A stretch of DNA of 64,000 nt from contig VXCM01005013.1 of assembly GCA_014773175.1 (NCBI GenBank), positions 1-64,000 on the forward strand, in the 5' to 3' direction. Shown piece after piece: positions 13,001-26,881 of the stretch. This DNA is from Lucifuga dentata (taxonomy: Eukaryota; Chordata; Actinopteri; Ophidiiformes; Bythitidae). The position numbers were made by a program, and so were the translations under genes. The notes beneath the pieces are model-generated. The model saw only the letters and a program-made list of their open reading frames with translations, was not told the DNA's origin and did not search any database. Position 1 is the first letter of the stretch. Each line of letters begins with the position of its first letter.

Positions 13001-14559
13001 GAGTCAGAGGGTATATAAGCCGTGTCAGCTGTAACATACTGTAACCACATGCTGGTAATTCCCATCATGCACCAAAATAGTCCCAACCCACTCCATCTGC
13101 TCATCCCTCTCCATTTCTCCCATCACTAGCTTTACTTCCTTTAAAGGACCATGCCAGCAGTTATGCATATTTGAGCCCAATATATATATACAAACCACTG
13201 AGATGTTACTTTACTGACATCCGTTTTCCAAAACGTACTACTGGAGTGGTAAATATTAAATGGTTGTCATGCGGGTAATATTTGTTGACCCTAAACTTGC
13301 AAAATCACCAGTCTGGTCCTTTAAATTTTTCATCCTCATGGCTCTGCCTACTCTAGAACCCATTTATATATTGATCTCCTCATCTTCTATTTACATTTTC
13401 CTCCATGATCTTTTTCATTCAGTCTATGAGTGCGTAACTTGGTCACAAGGCTGTGAAACTTTGTCTGTCCCTGCCAAGGCTTGTTTATTTCTCTCTTTTG
13501 TTCATCTGTCCATGTTTGCTACTCAGTTGAGACCTCAAACACTTACATTCAAACACACCTGCACAAAATATCAAAGAATCTGCTAGTACTAAAAGTAGAT
13601 TATGCTCTAGGCTAAATGCAGCGACAGATAAATCAAATATCATATACATAAAAATACAGACACACAGCAAATTTGCTTCCTTAAAGAGAGAGTACTTAAA
13701 ATGGCCTGTTTTCACTCAGTGTGCACTTCAGTGTTGTAGCAAGGGACAGTAGTAGTGGATCAGTGTTTTTTTTTTTTTTTTTTNTTTTTTTTTTTTTTTT
13801 TGTATGTTAACCATTGCAAAGGTTTCAAAACAGACCCCTAAATGAAGTAAAAGCAGGGAAATCCATGTAATATGTCCCCTTTAATGCTACTTAACAGGCA
13901 CCTGCTACCTAGCTACATTAACTCATCAAATGATGTAACATGTTAAAGGAAATGCCAAAGCATGTAGAAAATGCAAGATTTGCCTGTTGTAAGCTTTGTA
14001 GCTGTGGATCACTAAAAAAAACATGCAATGAGAGTATTTTGCACCACCAACAACTGGTGAGAAGAGAGTGACACTCGCCAAGCCAAGTCACTCACAGTGG
14101 GAACGAGTAATTATAGCAACTGCCTTACAAAGACTTTTCACAAGAAAGAGTTTCAGTGTCCCCATGAAGAACTAATCATTTCTATTATGCTGACGTGTTA
14201 AACTACTCATTCTACACTCACCCAGCGTGTGTGTATGTGTGTGCATACGTGTGCTTTCACTCAGAGTTGCACACATGGCAATAATTCCTTGAATCCAATC
14301 CAGCGAGTGCCTACAACTTCCATTGGCATCATCCAATTTTTGAGGCAATGTCCATTATTAGTGGCACAACGTTGTCATCAAGCGAGTCAACTGGACACTG
14401 CGCGTCTCACAGTGTGTCTCATGCTGCATAAGTAAGAAGCCAAGTAGGCATTCAGCAGGTTTGGCCAAGCAGGCTTCCATAGAAGTGTCAGGAAGAGGCT
14501 GGAACTTGTCATGCATACTGCATCACTAAAACTCCCCGATCGTGCACTGTTTTAGCCTC

Positions 14560-14595
<36 letters not shown>

Positions 14596-14727
14596 NCGCG
14601 AAGATAAAGAAACACATCACACGCTAAAACATCACACAAGACGCAACCAGCAGACCGACAGAGGAGATAGTTCTCTGCCATACCTTTGTGTTTGTGATGG
14701 ACAGCAGCAAATATGCCATCCGTGCAT

Positions 14728-14791
<64 letters not shown>

Positions 14792-15513
14792 ACACACACA
14801 TGCAGAACCATGCAGACGCACACAAGCACGCAATTAATCTACACATCAGGAAGAGCAAGCAAGCGTCACTTCTGCCGGTGCAGCATTGCTACAGAGAAAC
14901 ATTCATTCACAGAGCAATTCAGAGGAGAGAGAGAGAGAGACACGCGTTCATACAGCAAAACACAAAACAGCTGCACTGCTCATACAGCGCGTGCACACAC
15001 ACACACAAACACACACACACATCCAAACACGTTGAATCAGACACATCAGTCTGCAAGCATGCGTTGCAACACATCTGTCAATCCGTCTATCTAATCGATG
15101 CTGCTCTGCCATTAGAGATGTCCACATGCATGCATCTCTCCCTCCATCCCTCCGTCTCCCCCGGCAACTAGAAGGAGGGGAGGTGGGGGGGCTTAAAAGC
15201 AGCGGAAGGTACCTGTAAATGAACCAGACGCTCCTATTCATGGGGCCTAACGACGGCCAGGAAGAAGAGAGGGAGAGGGAGAGGGAGAGATCCTCCTCGC
15301 CGCATGCCCCCATCGCCATTTCCTCCCCTCCCTCTCCTCCTCCTCCTTCTCCTGCTCCTTCTCCTTCTCGTCTTCCAGCGAGACAGCAGTGAGCGCGAGC
15401 CGCGAGAGAGGAGGAGAGGAGGAGGAGGAGGAGAGAGAAATGGAAGAAGGAAAAGGGAGAGGGAGAGGGCCAAGCTCTCCCAGCCCCTTCATACTTAAAA
15501 CAGAGGAAGAAGA

Positions 15514-15559
<46 letters not shown>

Positions 15560-15641
15560 CGAGGGGGGGCAGCAGGGGTATGGGGTGGTTGGGTTTGTTA
15601 TCATTATGCAGAACACACACACACACTCACACACACACACA

Positions 15642-15683
<42 letters not shown>

Positions 15684-16239
15684 ATCCCAACATACTGCAT
15701 GTATGTATGCAGACGTGTAACATCACAGACTCTTCTCTCTTTTCCCTCATCTCTCTCTTCCTGTTCATTTCGCTTCCTGTACCTTATGATATCATCTATT
15801 GTATCATAAGATAATCTTATGGTTATATGAACAGTGTTCGCTCTGCCCATCTGTCACTGTCATAATATCCCATTCATAAAAATGGATGCGTTTGCAATAA
15901 CTTTTCTCTTTTTTTTTTTCCTGGAGACAAAATCTATAATAATTAATTTTAAAGATGATAAGACATTTTTGGAACTCAAACTGACTGAATATGTGGTATT
16001 TTCACGTAATGGTCAAAGACACATCTTTGACGATTATTGTATATAATATTTTAACAGAATCCAACTTATGGAAGGCAATGATTTGGTTTTATATTTGTAG
16101 CTTTTATTTGCTTATTAAATCTGAAGTAAGTCAGATCCTTCTGGAGCCTCTGTCTCTGTTCTCCTCTGCTTTTATTGACCCCACGTGTCTTTAAATCATA
16201 CTTAACTAACCTCACCCACCACTTTTCTCTTTCCAGGCT

Positions 16240-16280
<41 letters not shown>

Positions 16281-16807
16281 CCTCACATTTGCTGTAAACA
16301 AAGCATGAATGAGAGGATAGAGTGAGGAAAAGAGAGGGAAGGAGGAGACACATCGACGCAGACAGGAAGAGGAGAGAGAACAGAGAAACAGCTGGTGGAT
16401 GAGTGGCGGAAAGAGGAAGAGGAGGAGGAGGAGGAGGAGGAGGAGGAGGAGGAGAGAGGGGAGGGGGGGAAGGTACAGATTCTCACAAATAGACACTCAC
16501 ATCATCTCTTAGTCAGAGCCTCCTTCCACGTATGTCGAAGCTGTCCTCTGTCCCTCCCTCCTTCCTGCCCTCTCTCTTCGTTTTCTCCCTCTCTTTCTCT
16601 CTCTCTCTCTTTTGTCTCCCTCTTGCATTCGAGGACGATTACTGCTCTAATCCACTCTCTTTCCCCATCTCTGCCTTTTCGTTTCTCTCCCTGCATGTTA
16701 GGCTATACCGCTATGATTTCAGTGTACTGTGTATTTAAGTGTGTGTGTGTGAGGAATATCTGTGTGTGCACATGTATGTGAGAGAGATGACATGAAAGAG
16801 AGAGAGA

Positions 16808-16846
<39 letters not shown>

Positions 16847-19800
16847 AGGTGGGGGAGGGGGCCAGAGTGCAAACGCTGACAGAAGGTCCACATGACCGTG
16901 TGTTTCTGTTTATCCGCATGTTTAATGTGTAATGTGTAAGGGCATGAGTGTGTGTGCACGTGTGTGTGTGTTTGTGTGTGTGTATGGGTCAAACACAGTC
17001 ATGAGGTCTGCAACCAAAAAGTGAAATTTGTTACATAAAGTCATATAGACAGCAAAAGGCAAAAGGTAATGCATGGGTATTAATACATGCAGTTTATGAG
17101 ATCTTATGATGAAATCTAATGATGAGATCTTATGATGAGATCTTATTATAAGATTTTATGATGAGATCTTATGATGAGGTCTTATTATGAAGACATGTGT
17201 CCTGATTTGACCCAGTGTTGGCCCAGAAGTGGGCTCATGTGGGCTCACGAGGAGCAGCAGTGCATTTGCATTTGTGGCAATGACATAGAGACCTGACTAT
17301 TAATGTATAGCTGGGTAAGTTACATAGCAACAGAGCTAACACCATTCTTAGAACTGCTGCTCATTCATCAATGTGTTTAATATTTCTGAAATTATTAAAC
17401 ATATGTGTAAAGTTTGTGTAAGTTCATTTTGTAAAAAGATTCAGCAATATCATAAGCTCTCATGTCGCTGGAATTAAGTTAAAAATAGAGGAAAGGGTGA
17501 ACGGTAACGTGCTGTGATATCAATCAATTCTGTTCAATAAAGAATAGAAGTGATTTGTAAAGAAAAATATTTTCAAGAAACTGTGCAGCCAAAACCTTTC
17601 ATATAGATATGAGGGTGGAGATAAAAGTAAACAAAGGAAGAGGAGGAGGAGGAGAAGAGAGAAAAGATGTAGCGCAGAGGACAAATATGAAGGTTTAAAG
17701 CACATGTGCAGAAATACAGAAGAGCCCTCCATTGTTTTTCGTCTGTCACCACTGGATACAAAGTCATCATGGCGCGCCTCTTGTTCTTGTTAATGTAATT
17801 ACCTCACCACATTATCAAGTTAAAACAGTTCATTTTGCTGACTGCTGGGTTTCGGTTATGAAGCCGTGTTATGATGTCACAGCTTGTCCCTTGCTGGAAA
17901 AGCCGGATTACAAAGATATCTGGTTCTCCTTAAAAGGCGAGTTCAAAGTAAACGCAGATGGTGGATGAAAGGAGGGGATCAGAAAATGGAAAATCAAACG
18001 AGTCTGTTCATTAGGAATGCTGTTTGGCTAATATTCGGCTTTTATTTTAAATCTGAAAATGAGCCCATTGGTATTGTGTCAGTATTCATTTCTTTGTAAA
18101 CCACAAGCAGCTTCTGTTTGGATCTCTGAAACCTCTGAAACCTGCCATCAAAGAATTTTTAGAAAATTATAAGAGAATTATCTCAGAAGAGAAATTCATG
18201 ATGCGGTTGCTGCCAATGACAAAGAACAATAAATAAATAAATATACAAGACAACATATCAAAGAGTTCAAAGAGCACAAAGAGCTCATCATTTATACAAG
18301 GTTCTTATTCACCCAGTCAAAACTGACAATACGAATATGACTTTCCTGCATGCAACGTGGCTATTTATCCAAGAAAACACATTTCCAATACAAACCTAAA
18401 AGGCACTCAGAGAGCGCCACTAAACCTCCACCAAGGCCCCACCGTCCTTTGATTTTGCTTTTTTCACCAGACTTTTACCATCATTACCTTGAAATTAGAT
18501 GTGCAAAATGATTTATCATGCAAATTCATCATCTTCTGGATCTATATCCACAAACATTTTAGCCTGCTGAATCAGTATCTTAGCTCCACACTGGTTTCAT
18601 GTTTTCAGCCTTATGTATTTATTTATTTATTTTTTAATAGTGATAAAACATAAATGTCATCCCTGTCCAAGCCCTTTTTTTTTTTTTTTNCCCTTTTTTT
18701 TTTTTTTATTAGATCCTGATCAATATCTGGAATTGGGCTAAATTGTACCTGTTGATAGTCCTTAATAGGATGCACGTCGTGCCTGGCATGTTTAAGATTG
18801 GTTAAGATTTCAGATTGGTGTCTTAGGTTTTGAGAAACAGACAAAAATATTGATTCATGTCCTTTTTTGAGATGTTAAAAAAAAAGATCTGAAAGTCTGA
18901 ATCTGCATCAAAATCTAATCAACTTGACCTTGATCCAGCTATCTAGAAAACACCACTAAAATGTGTCTGCTGCTTTTTGAGATAACCTGTCAACGATTAG
19001 ACAGACAGACAAAACATCCTTGGCAGAGGTAAAATCTGCCAAACCTAATTAATCAGATTAGAAATCAATAGGATCGATTAAACATGACACAGTGATCATG
19101 TTAGCATAAAGCAACTGATCTATCAGGTACACATGAATGACTGTGGTGTTGATGTTTTCATTGTTCAACAGGTAAAATACATGTTTCTTTGAGAAAGATG
19201 CAAAAATATTAATTATCATGACCTAAATGGTGCTTCAAGCTCAGCTTTTCCTCTCTTTCAAGAATACAAATATTTTTATATGATGAAGGGAGAAAAGCGG
19301 GTCACAGGGCGTCTGCTTTCCCATTGCTTATGCAAAAAAAAAAAAAAAAAAAAAANTGAACACCTCTTTCCACCAACATGACTACTTCTATACACAGAAC
19401 ACCCTTCATCCAAGCCCTTCATCCCTCCTCTTTCTCAAGAGTACCCTTCATTGTCTGACCTCCAGATGGAGGCACCACAGGGGAGCGAGGGTGATGGAGA
19501 GAAAATTAAAAAAAGTACAGGGGGGCTAGTGATACAGTGATGAATAGAAAGCGAGGGAGGGATGGAGAAATGGTCGGGAGATGTGGCCAAATATGGAGGA
19601 ATGAAAGGAGGAATAGGTGAGACAGCACATGTAGCGATAAAGGCTGTGGAAGTAGGCCTGTGTGAGGGCGGCTCTGAGTCAGCCATTGCTGCACGGCCAA
19701 ATAAACAGTCACAGGCGTGTGTGTGTGCTGCAGGACGCTGCTTTAATTATCCATGATGTATGTGATGTATGCGATAGTGTGTGAGTACAAACATATGTGT

Positions 19801-19898
19801 GTGTGTGTTTGCCTGGTTGAGTGTGTCACTTGCATGAAATGTCACCGCTGATGAAAAGAATGTTAATAATTAATGATACTATGTGTGAAAGAGAGCGA

Positions 19899-19944
<46 letters not shown>

Positions 19945-21190
19945 GAAAGAAAAGAAAACATGAAAAGAAAAGAGAGAAGATGAGTAATATAAACAGAAAA
20001 GATGAAGAATGAAACAGAAAGAAAGATGCAGAAGGGAGGATTGCATGTAAATAATACATGTGGTTAATAATGGCTTTATTTCTATGTAAATAATTCTCTC
20101 TTTGCTCGGTCCAGATCCTGGACGCTGAAATGAGTTTGCATCACAGCGAAGCTTTTCTCAACTCGATGCAGATGCACAACATTACAGGGAATTAACTGTA
20201 TATTACACTGAGTTAATGAGGAGGAGGAGTTACACAGTTAATACAGGAAAGTTGTCGCCGCTCAGGTGTCAGCACGTCACCTCCAGAGCAGATCCTGCCA
20301 AGTTCCAGCCATCATGTGTGTCTGTTACTTTCACAAAGCTGAGTAGAAACGGTGATCAGGTGCTTGTGCAGGTGCTTCCTGTGAGTCTGGATGTGAGTGA
20401 GATGGCGGTAGGCGGATGACGTGTCTGTATCAACACTGTATCGCATTCTAACCTTCTGCAAAAGTCAAAAGATCTCAGATGTTATTCTAAGACTCCCACG
20501 GAACAGCACTGCATGCTTCAGGTCAGAATGGATCGTTTCATCATCAAGGGCAGCAACGATCACCGACTGATTTCATGACTCAAGACAACACAAAGCCAGT
20601 TCAGGATTAGTCATCAAAGCGGCCCGACATCACCTTCACCATCGCCGCCAAATTCAGCCCACCTAAAACTGCAGCCTGGCAATGCAGCTCTGCAGCTAAA
20701 AGCTAAGACGCAAACATGCAAAGGGAGGAATTCCATCTGTCTGCACAGGTCAAATTCAAACCAGCCAGTCAATCCGTCACGGTGGACCTCTGCCTTTAGG
20801 ATGACTCACACATGAATGCAGGAGGATCTTCTTCCTGACTTTAGCTGGTGACCCCATAAAACGTGACTCATCACACACATCAAAGTACCAGAAAAAATTA
20901 TGACTCATCATATATGTTACTGTATATGTTACCATACAAACACCTCCATATCAGCATGGGTCCTGCATGACTAAGAATTTGGGGGGATTATCATCAAAAA
21001 GTTGTCAGTTTGAATTCCATCCACCTCTGCAAAGATGAACAAGCTACATCACGCTCTTTAGCAAGGCACTCAACCCCTTGTTGGCACCAGAAGGACTCTG
21101 TATCATTCCTGGGAATCTCTCAGGTGTAAATGTGCAGTAAGAAAGCAGGTTTCTGCTGTGAGACAACAAGTTTCCTCACAGAAACTCAGC

Positions 21191-21227
<37 letters not shown>

Positions 21228-24200
21228 TCGCTGTAACGTGAGCCGAGGCCGATCTTACCTGGGAGCGTCAAAGCTGTCGTAGGATCCTACAGTGTAATGG
21301 CGAAACAGTCTTTTGGCTCTCTCTCCACGACTCTCTGAAACACACCAGCATACAGACATCAGCATGGAGCCCATATGGCCTTCTCTGGGTCTATAGGGCA
21401 GGCTTAAAGGACCATACCGGTGATTTTAAATGTATAAATACAAGCTGAATTCATGTTACATTACTGCCAATCATTTATCAAATCAGTAAATTTTAGGATT
21501 GTTTTTCCTTACCTTTCAACCTGTCATTGGTTTTGGCTCATTCCAGTATGTTATAAAAATAAACTTACAGAGACTTCAAACATGCTTGAGATAATTATTC
21601 CATTACATCAAAAAAAAGATGTCTGTTAAATTTTTTTGTCTAAGTCACTTAATTTAACTAATCCAACACAAAGCTCATGGGTGTATCACCTGAACATTTT
21701 TTTTTTTTAAAGTTTAAGGGGATTTGGCAAAATATCATAAAATATCAAAATATGGTTTTATGTTTTGGAAAATGGTTGTCAGTGACATAATGTCTATGCA
21801 GGTAGTATTTATTGGGCATAAACATGCAAAATCATCTTTAAACCTCACACCTTTTCAAGTAGCTTTTCTCTCTTATAAATCACATGATCGTAAATCTGCA
21901 GCCTGATAACATGTGTAAGGCTGCAACTAAGGATTATTTTCATTATTGATGATTAGACACGTTGAAATCAGCGTAATGTCTGACAACTTAAATCCGGTGA
22001 TATAGATATAGCATTTAATGAGAGGCTAAACTTGCTGGACATTCAGAGAAGTGCCAGTGTGACACTTCCTGCTAAAAGATGTGGCGTATTCCCAGAGGAT
22101 GATGCTGAGTGGATGTATTGTTCTCCCACTCAATGAGGTGAGAGAGGAGGATGAGTCTGCTGCAAGTGTGTGTGTGTGTGTGTGTATGTGTGTAGCTGTG
22201 CTAACCTGATCGGTTGTCTTGGCTTCGAAGCACCACTTCCTCCACACAGTCGGAGGGGAACCAGCCGGTGCGACCCCTGACCGTCCCCTCCCAGTATCCG
22301 CCCTCGCCAATACTCAGAACTAAGGGGGGGAGGGGGACAGGAAGAAGCAGCATGTCAGGAAATCTGAGCTTAACACACACCAACACACAGCCAGAATCCA
22401 ATGAGAAAGGAACACACACAAGACGACGACTACGACATTTACAGACAGAAAAGAAATACGGTAAACACACACACCCACACGGACATGCAAACCTCCTACA
22501 TACTCACCAAGACATACATACCTGGTGACACCTTAGACTCACTCACAAACACACACATATTCATACCTGCAGACATTGAATACAAACATATAGGGGGACC
22601 TTACACTCACGTTAGGACATAACCATTTTACAAATTCATACGCTTACACACATAGGAAGGTCTGGATTTGGCCTGGGCACCAATCTGGCTCTGAAATTGA
22701 TAACCCTAACCCTAACCCTAACCCACTTTACACCTGCTGTTAACATGCATTCCCTCTTCCGATTAACTCAGAGACGAGATTAAGATTTGCCATGAAAACA
22801 TGTCTCGAAGGTGGACTTGGGTTTGATTGGGTTTGACTGATATGGATTTTCCGTGGCTAGAACTGAGAGCTGATGATGACACAATGCAATGCAAAGTAAT
22901 GTTTTCACTCCACTTCACGTTAATGATCATTGATAGTCAAATTATTGTTCGCTCAACGGATGCTGGAACTTTCAGATATCTATAGAAACATATTTCAATA
23001 GCCTATACCCCAATTCTGTCCTCTAAAGTACTCCATGTACCTTTGAAACACCATTTTCCAATGTCAAAGCATGATGGACATATAGTGATCAAACAATATT
23101 CATATCCTATAAATATGTGCTTCTTTAACTGCCTTTTAGCCTAAATTTCACAAAAGAGATAACTGGATAACTGGATAATCTATTTGAATGATCAAGCAAA
23201 AATTTCAAAAGTTTCCCACATAGAATGAAAGTTTCTCATCAAAAGTCAGCTATAGTTTTTTTCTTAATTAAAAGAGATCAGGTGGTTGGGAGTCTTATGA
23301 TCTGAGACCGTGAGAGTAACAGACTCAGAAATGAAAACACCCAATGAATTAGAACAGTTGTACTATAAATAACAGTTTCCCATGATACACTGGCAGGTTA
23401 ACACATATTTAGGAAATGCAAATAGCAAGAAACGCTGCAAGTATAGGGAATGGATGGTGCAACAAGTTATTAAAAGCCTAAAATAAGTTGATGGTGGATG
23501 GAGGTAAAAACTGAAAGTCGTTGTTGAGTTATGTGTCCAACATTTGTTGCAAGTAATCAACCTGTGATGGACCAAACATTGGTTCTTCACAGCTTTAACA
23601 GCTTTACAGCCACTAACAGATGTTACTGTGGCTCAAAACTTGGACTCAGGCATATGCTTATAGCACAAGATACATCAGTGTGGCTACTAGAGATTTCCCA
23701 GAATACTATTATGTAATGTTAGATTCACTAAAGGTTAATGGGATCTGCAGCATCTGGATTTGTCTGTCAATTAGCTAAGTGGTGTGAAGGTTAAAATCGT
23801 TTAATCAAATCTCCATTTTGAAATGATTAAAGTGTCTGTGGTCAGAGACATATTATAAGAACATGTGGTTTGCTTCTTGTCTACACCCTTGTGTTATTGT
23901 AGTTCCCAGTAGTTGCCTTTAGAGGTCGCTAAAGAGTCTCAAATATTGATTGATCCCTCTATGTGTTTGAGGTTGACCTTTTTCTTGTCAAATTGTTTCG
24001 TGGCAATGTAGAAAACAATCTGAAAGAACAGCTTCACCATCATTGTGCTTGTTACAGCAAGAAAAGAACAAGCATAATTTATCTATTTATTTATTTAAAT
24101 GGGACAATGCACATTAATTAACATTGCAAAAAAATATTGCTAATGTAATGTGCTGGGGTTAGCTATGTTGGTGTTCCATTTAGGTGATCAAGTGAGCGAG

Positions 24201-26838
24201 CATGCACAATAGCAGGGCCTGGGTACTAGCTCATCCAAATGGAATGCAGCCATTACATGTACATCCTTTAAAACAAACAAACAAACAAAAAAAAACGTAC
24301 TCTGATTTGTTTCCTACTTCGTGTTTAAATCTGACAAGGCTGTGATTACCGTACTGTGTCTGCCTGCCTGTTTGATTCATGTGGAGATCAGTTTTATTCC
24401 ACACACATGAGAGATGGTTTGAATGATGAGAATGTGTCACGTTAACAGCAGGTGTAATGGCAGAGTTCACATTGTCTCCCAACTAGACAAACACTTTGGA
24501 TTCACATCAAAGACAAAATACAGTATATGTTTCAATGCACACATTTGCACACATGTTAAAACCACCAACAACATGCTGCACCCACGCATACTCACCTTTG
24601 ACCCTGTCTCCCTTGTTAAAGCTGATTTCTCGCTCTCCCTGGGCGGAGTGTGCTCGAGTAGCTACAAAAACTCGTCCTGGGACGGCGCTGTAGAGGCGTC
24701 TCCGCTGGCCTGGTGTTTGTGCAGCAGTGCTGATGGGAATAGGCCTGGATGGGAGAGGAAAAGGGGGGACAGGTGTTTTGATAGTGTAAAACTACATTTC
24801 CATCTTGGTTTGTGCTGCAGGTGGCTATATTTAGCTAATTCTTTGGAGCAACAAAGGGAAAGTCTGTTAGCATTTCTGGGACTTCCAGACACCCAGTAGA
24901 AAACTATATTTCAGAGGTTCACTCACCCCCCCCTCCGACTCTGTCTGCTCCGATCCTCCTTGTCTCCGACCCTCCCTCGGGATGGGGAGCGCGTCCTCGC
25001 CCCTCTGGGACTGCTGGAGCTCCGCAGGGTGCCTGTATGCTTATAACCCTGCAGGAGACAGTCAGGGACATATTTCACGTAAGAATTCATGTACAGCATA
25101 CATGTTACCATATGTCAGTACATATGCTCTTTCCATCTGCCTGCTTAGAGAATTTGTAATCTACATCCATGTACATGACATTTTGACAGCACTGCATTTA
25201 CATATTTACATACAAGACTGTGAACATGATCTACGATTATCTCCACCTGTACATTTTGCAAAGTAATAGCACGAACACGTACTTACACGTGCACATCAAC
25301 ACACAATCTACTAAATGTCCTCAATAATCCAAGACGCCACCATCTGGTTAAAAGTATTTGGCTCTATTCTACAAAATGTTACTCAAAGTATAAAATAAAA
25401 ATCCTAAATCTGTTAATCTGCTACAGTGGTTCTGGAGTGTATTGTAGACTGTTACACCGCTGACACCCTTCACCTGCACCCACCCTACCTGCACAGAGAC
25501 GATGTTGGTGTTCGGTGCGTTGGGCACCGCCATCCAGTCTGGAAGATTCATGCTGCTGTCACTGTTGGCCCGGAGGAAGGGGTGAGGGTGGGGTATCGCC
25601 AGCGTGCGAGTACTCTCCCGCCTCTGGGGGGCATACTTTGGAGACTCGACAAAGGGAACTGCGAAGTGAAAATAACAAGAATATGACAGTTTTTCTTCAT
25701 TACAGTATATTCTCCTATGTTGCCTATATTCTATTTTTATTTCCTGCATTGTAATATTGTATCTTAAATGCCTTATTTGCGCGTGATCATTTTAACTTGG
25801 TAAAATGTATAATTTGGAATATTACAATAGATTCATGTCTCAGCTATTTAAACAAAAAAGACCAAACCTCAGTGACTTACCCACATCTGTATCCCGGTGG
25901 TTTTTGATAATTTCTCCCAGCTCAAAATGGCCAGACATCACAGCCACCTGAAAAACAAACACACACACAATATAACATACATAAAATTTTATACTATACA
26001 TATTTCATGTTCTTATTTTCATTTAGGGACATATTTTGAAAACTTAATACTTTATTACTCCCCAAAAATACACTCTTAATCCACATCTATATTCCCCTGC
26101 TACAGCACCGCTGAGCACACTGAGAGAAAACAGCCCATGTATGGCAGTATTTGTGTAAGGCCTTCTCCTGAACAAGGGGATATTAGTGAGTGTCATCATA
26201 ATTTGGGGCAGTAGTCTGTTTGACTTAACTATCAATTGTCCATCTATATGCAGGAAAATGAATACTATGGCCAAAAAGCCACATTAAAGGACCATACCAC
26301 CATTTTGCACATTTGAACCTAATACAGTCAATTTTCATACTTCATATTAGATTTTAATAGCGTACCAGAATGAACTGAAACCAATGGTGGTCTGGAAGTT
26401 AGAAAAAAAATTTTGTAACTCATCGTTCCAGTAGCTTTGGGAAATGATTGTCAGTAACCTTACGTGTATGAAAATTGAATATGTTGGGCTCAAACATGCA
26501 AAATGAGTGGTATGGTCCTTTAAAACCTCTCTCAATTATTGCATTGATGCAGCTTTTACTTTACTTATACAGCCTGTTTTCTTTTTATTCAAAATATCAA
26601 TTCAATTTTTAGAAGGCGTAGGCTTTTTAAGTAGCTCAAACATGTCAAATAATGCATGTTTTTCTTTTTATTCTTTGCATTTTTATAGCTGTTATTATAT
26701 TTCTCCATAAACAATATTTCAGCGAGGTGTGAGCATGTTTACTTCAGCCAATATTTTTCTAGCACTGCACAAAATGCCTTAGACCTTATTTCAGTTTACA
26801 CAGGTCAGCACACAATCCATCACATTTCTATCATGCAT

Positions 26839-26881
<43 letters not shown>

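Larger units (their letters stand above)
9980..21258 (-). other. large shank1 intron (SH3-PDZ) housing the candidate internal promoter
   Basis: The 11.3-kb intron splits the SH3-encoding from the PDZ-encoding half. 9997-10041 is (GA)n, 10440-10560 a low-complexity AGT/AGC patch, and 13741-13801 poly-T with N. Bases 14.5-16.9 kb are dense in microsatellites around the candidate alternative exon. 17.2-18.4 kb looks unique. 18.4-19.0 kb holds an inverted-repeat element, and 19.3 kb poly-A with N. 19.9-21.2 kb is otherwise plain intron. Confidence 0.8.

Noticed and set aside
14713..15171. Plus-strand open frames rich in Thr-His repeats
   Set aside because: Translation of (CA)n; no unique sequence or codon signal.
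14948..15850. 300-residue minus-strand open frame over the GA/CA repeats
   Set aside because: It is mostly microsatellite-encoded Cys/Val, Ser/Leu and Thr/His runs. Only the short segment at the 15213 donor has supporting splice phase.
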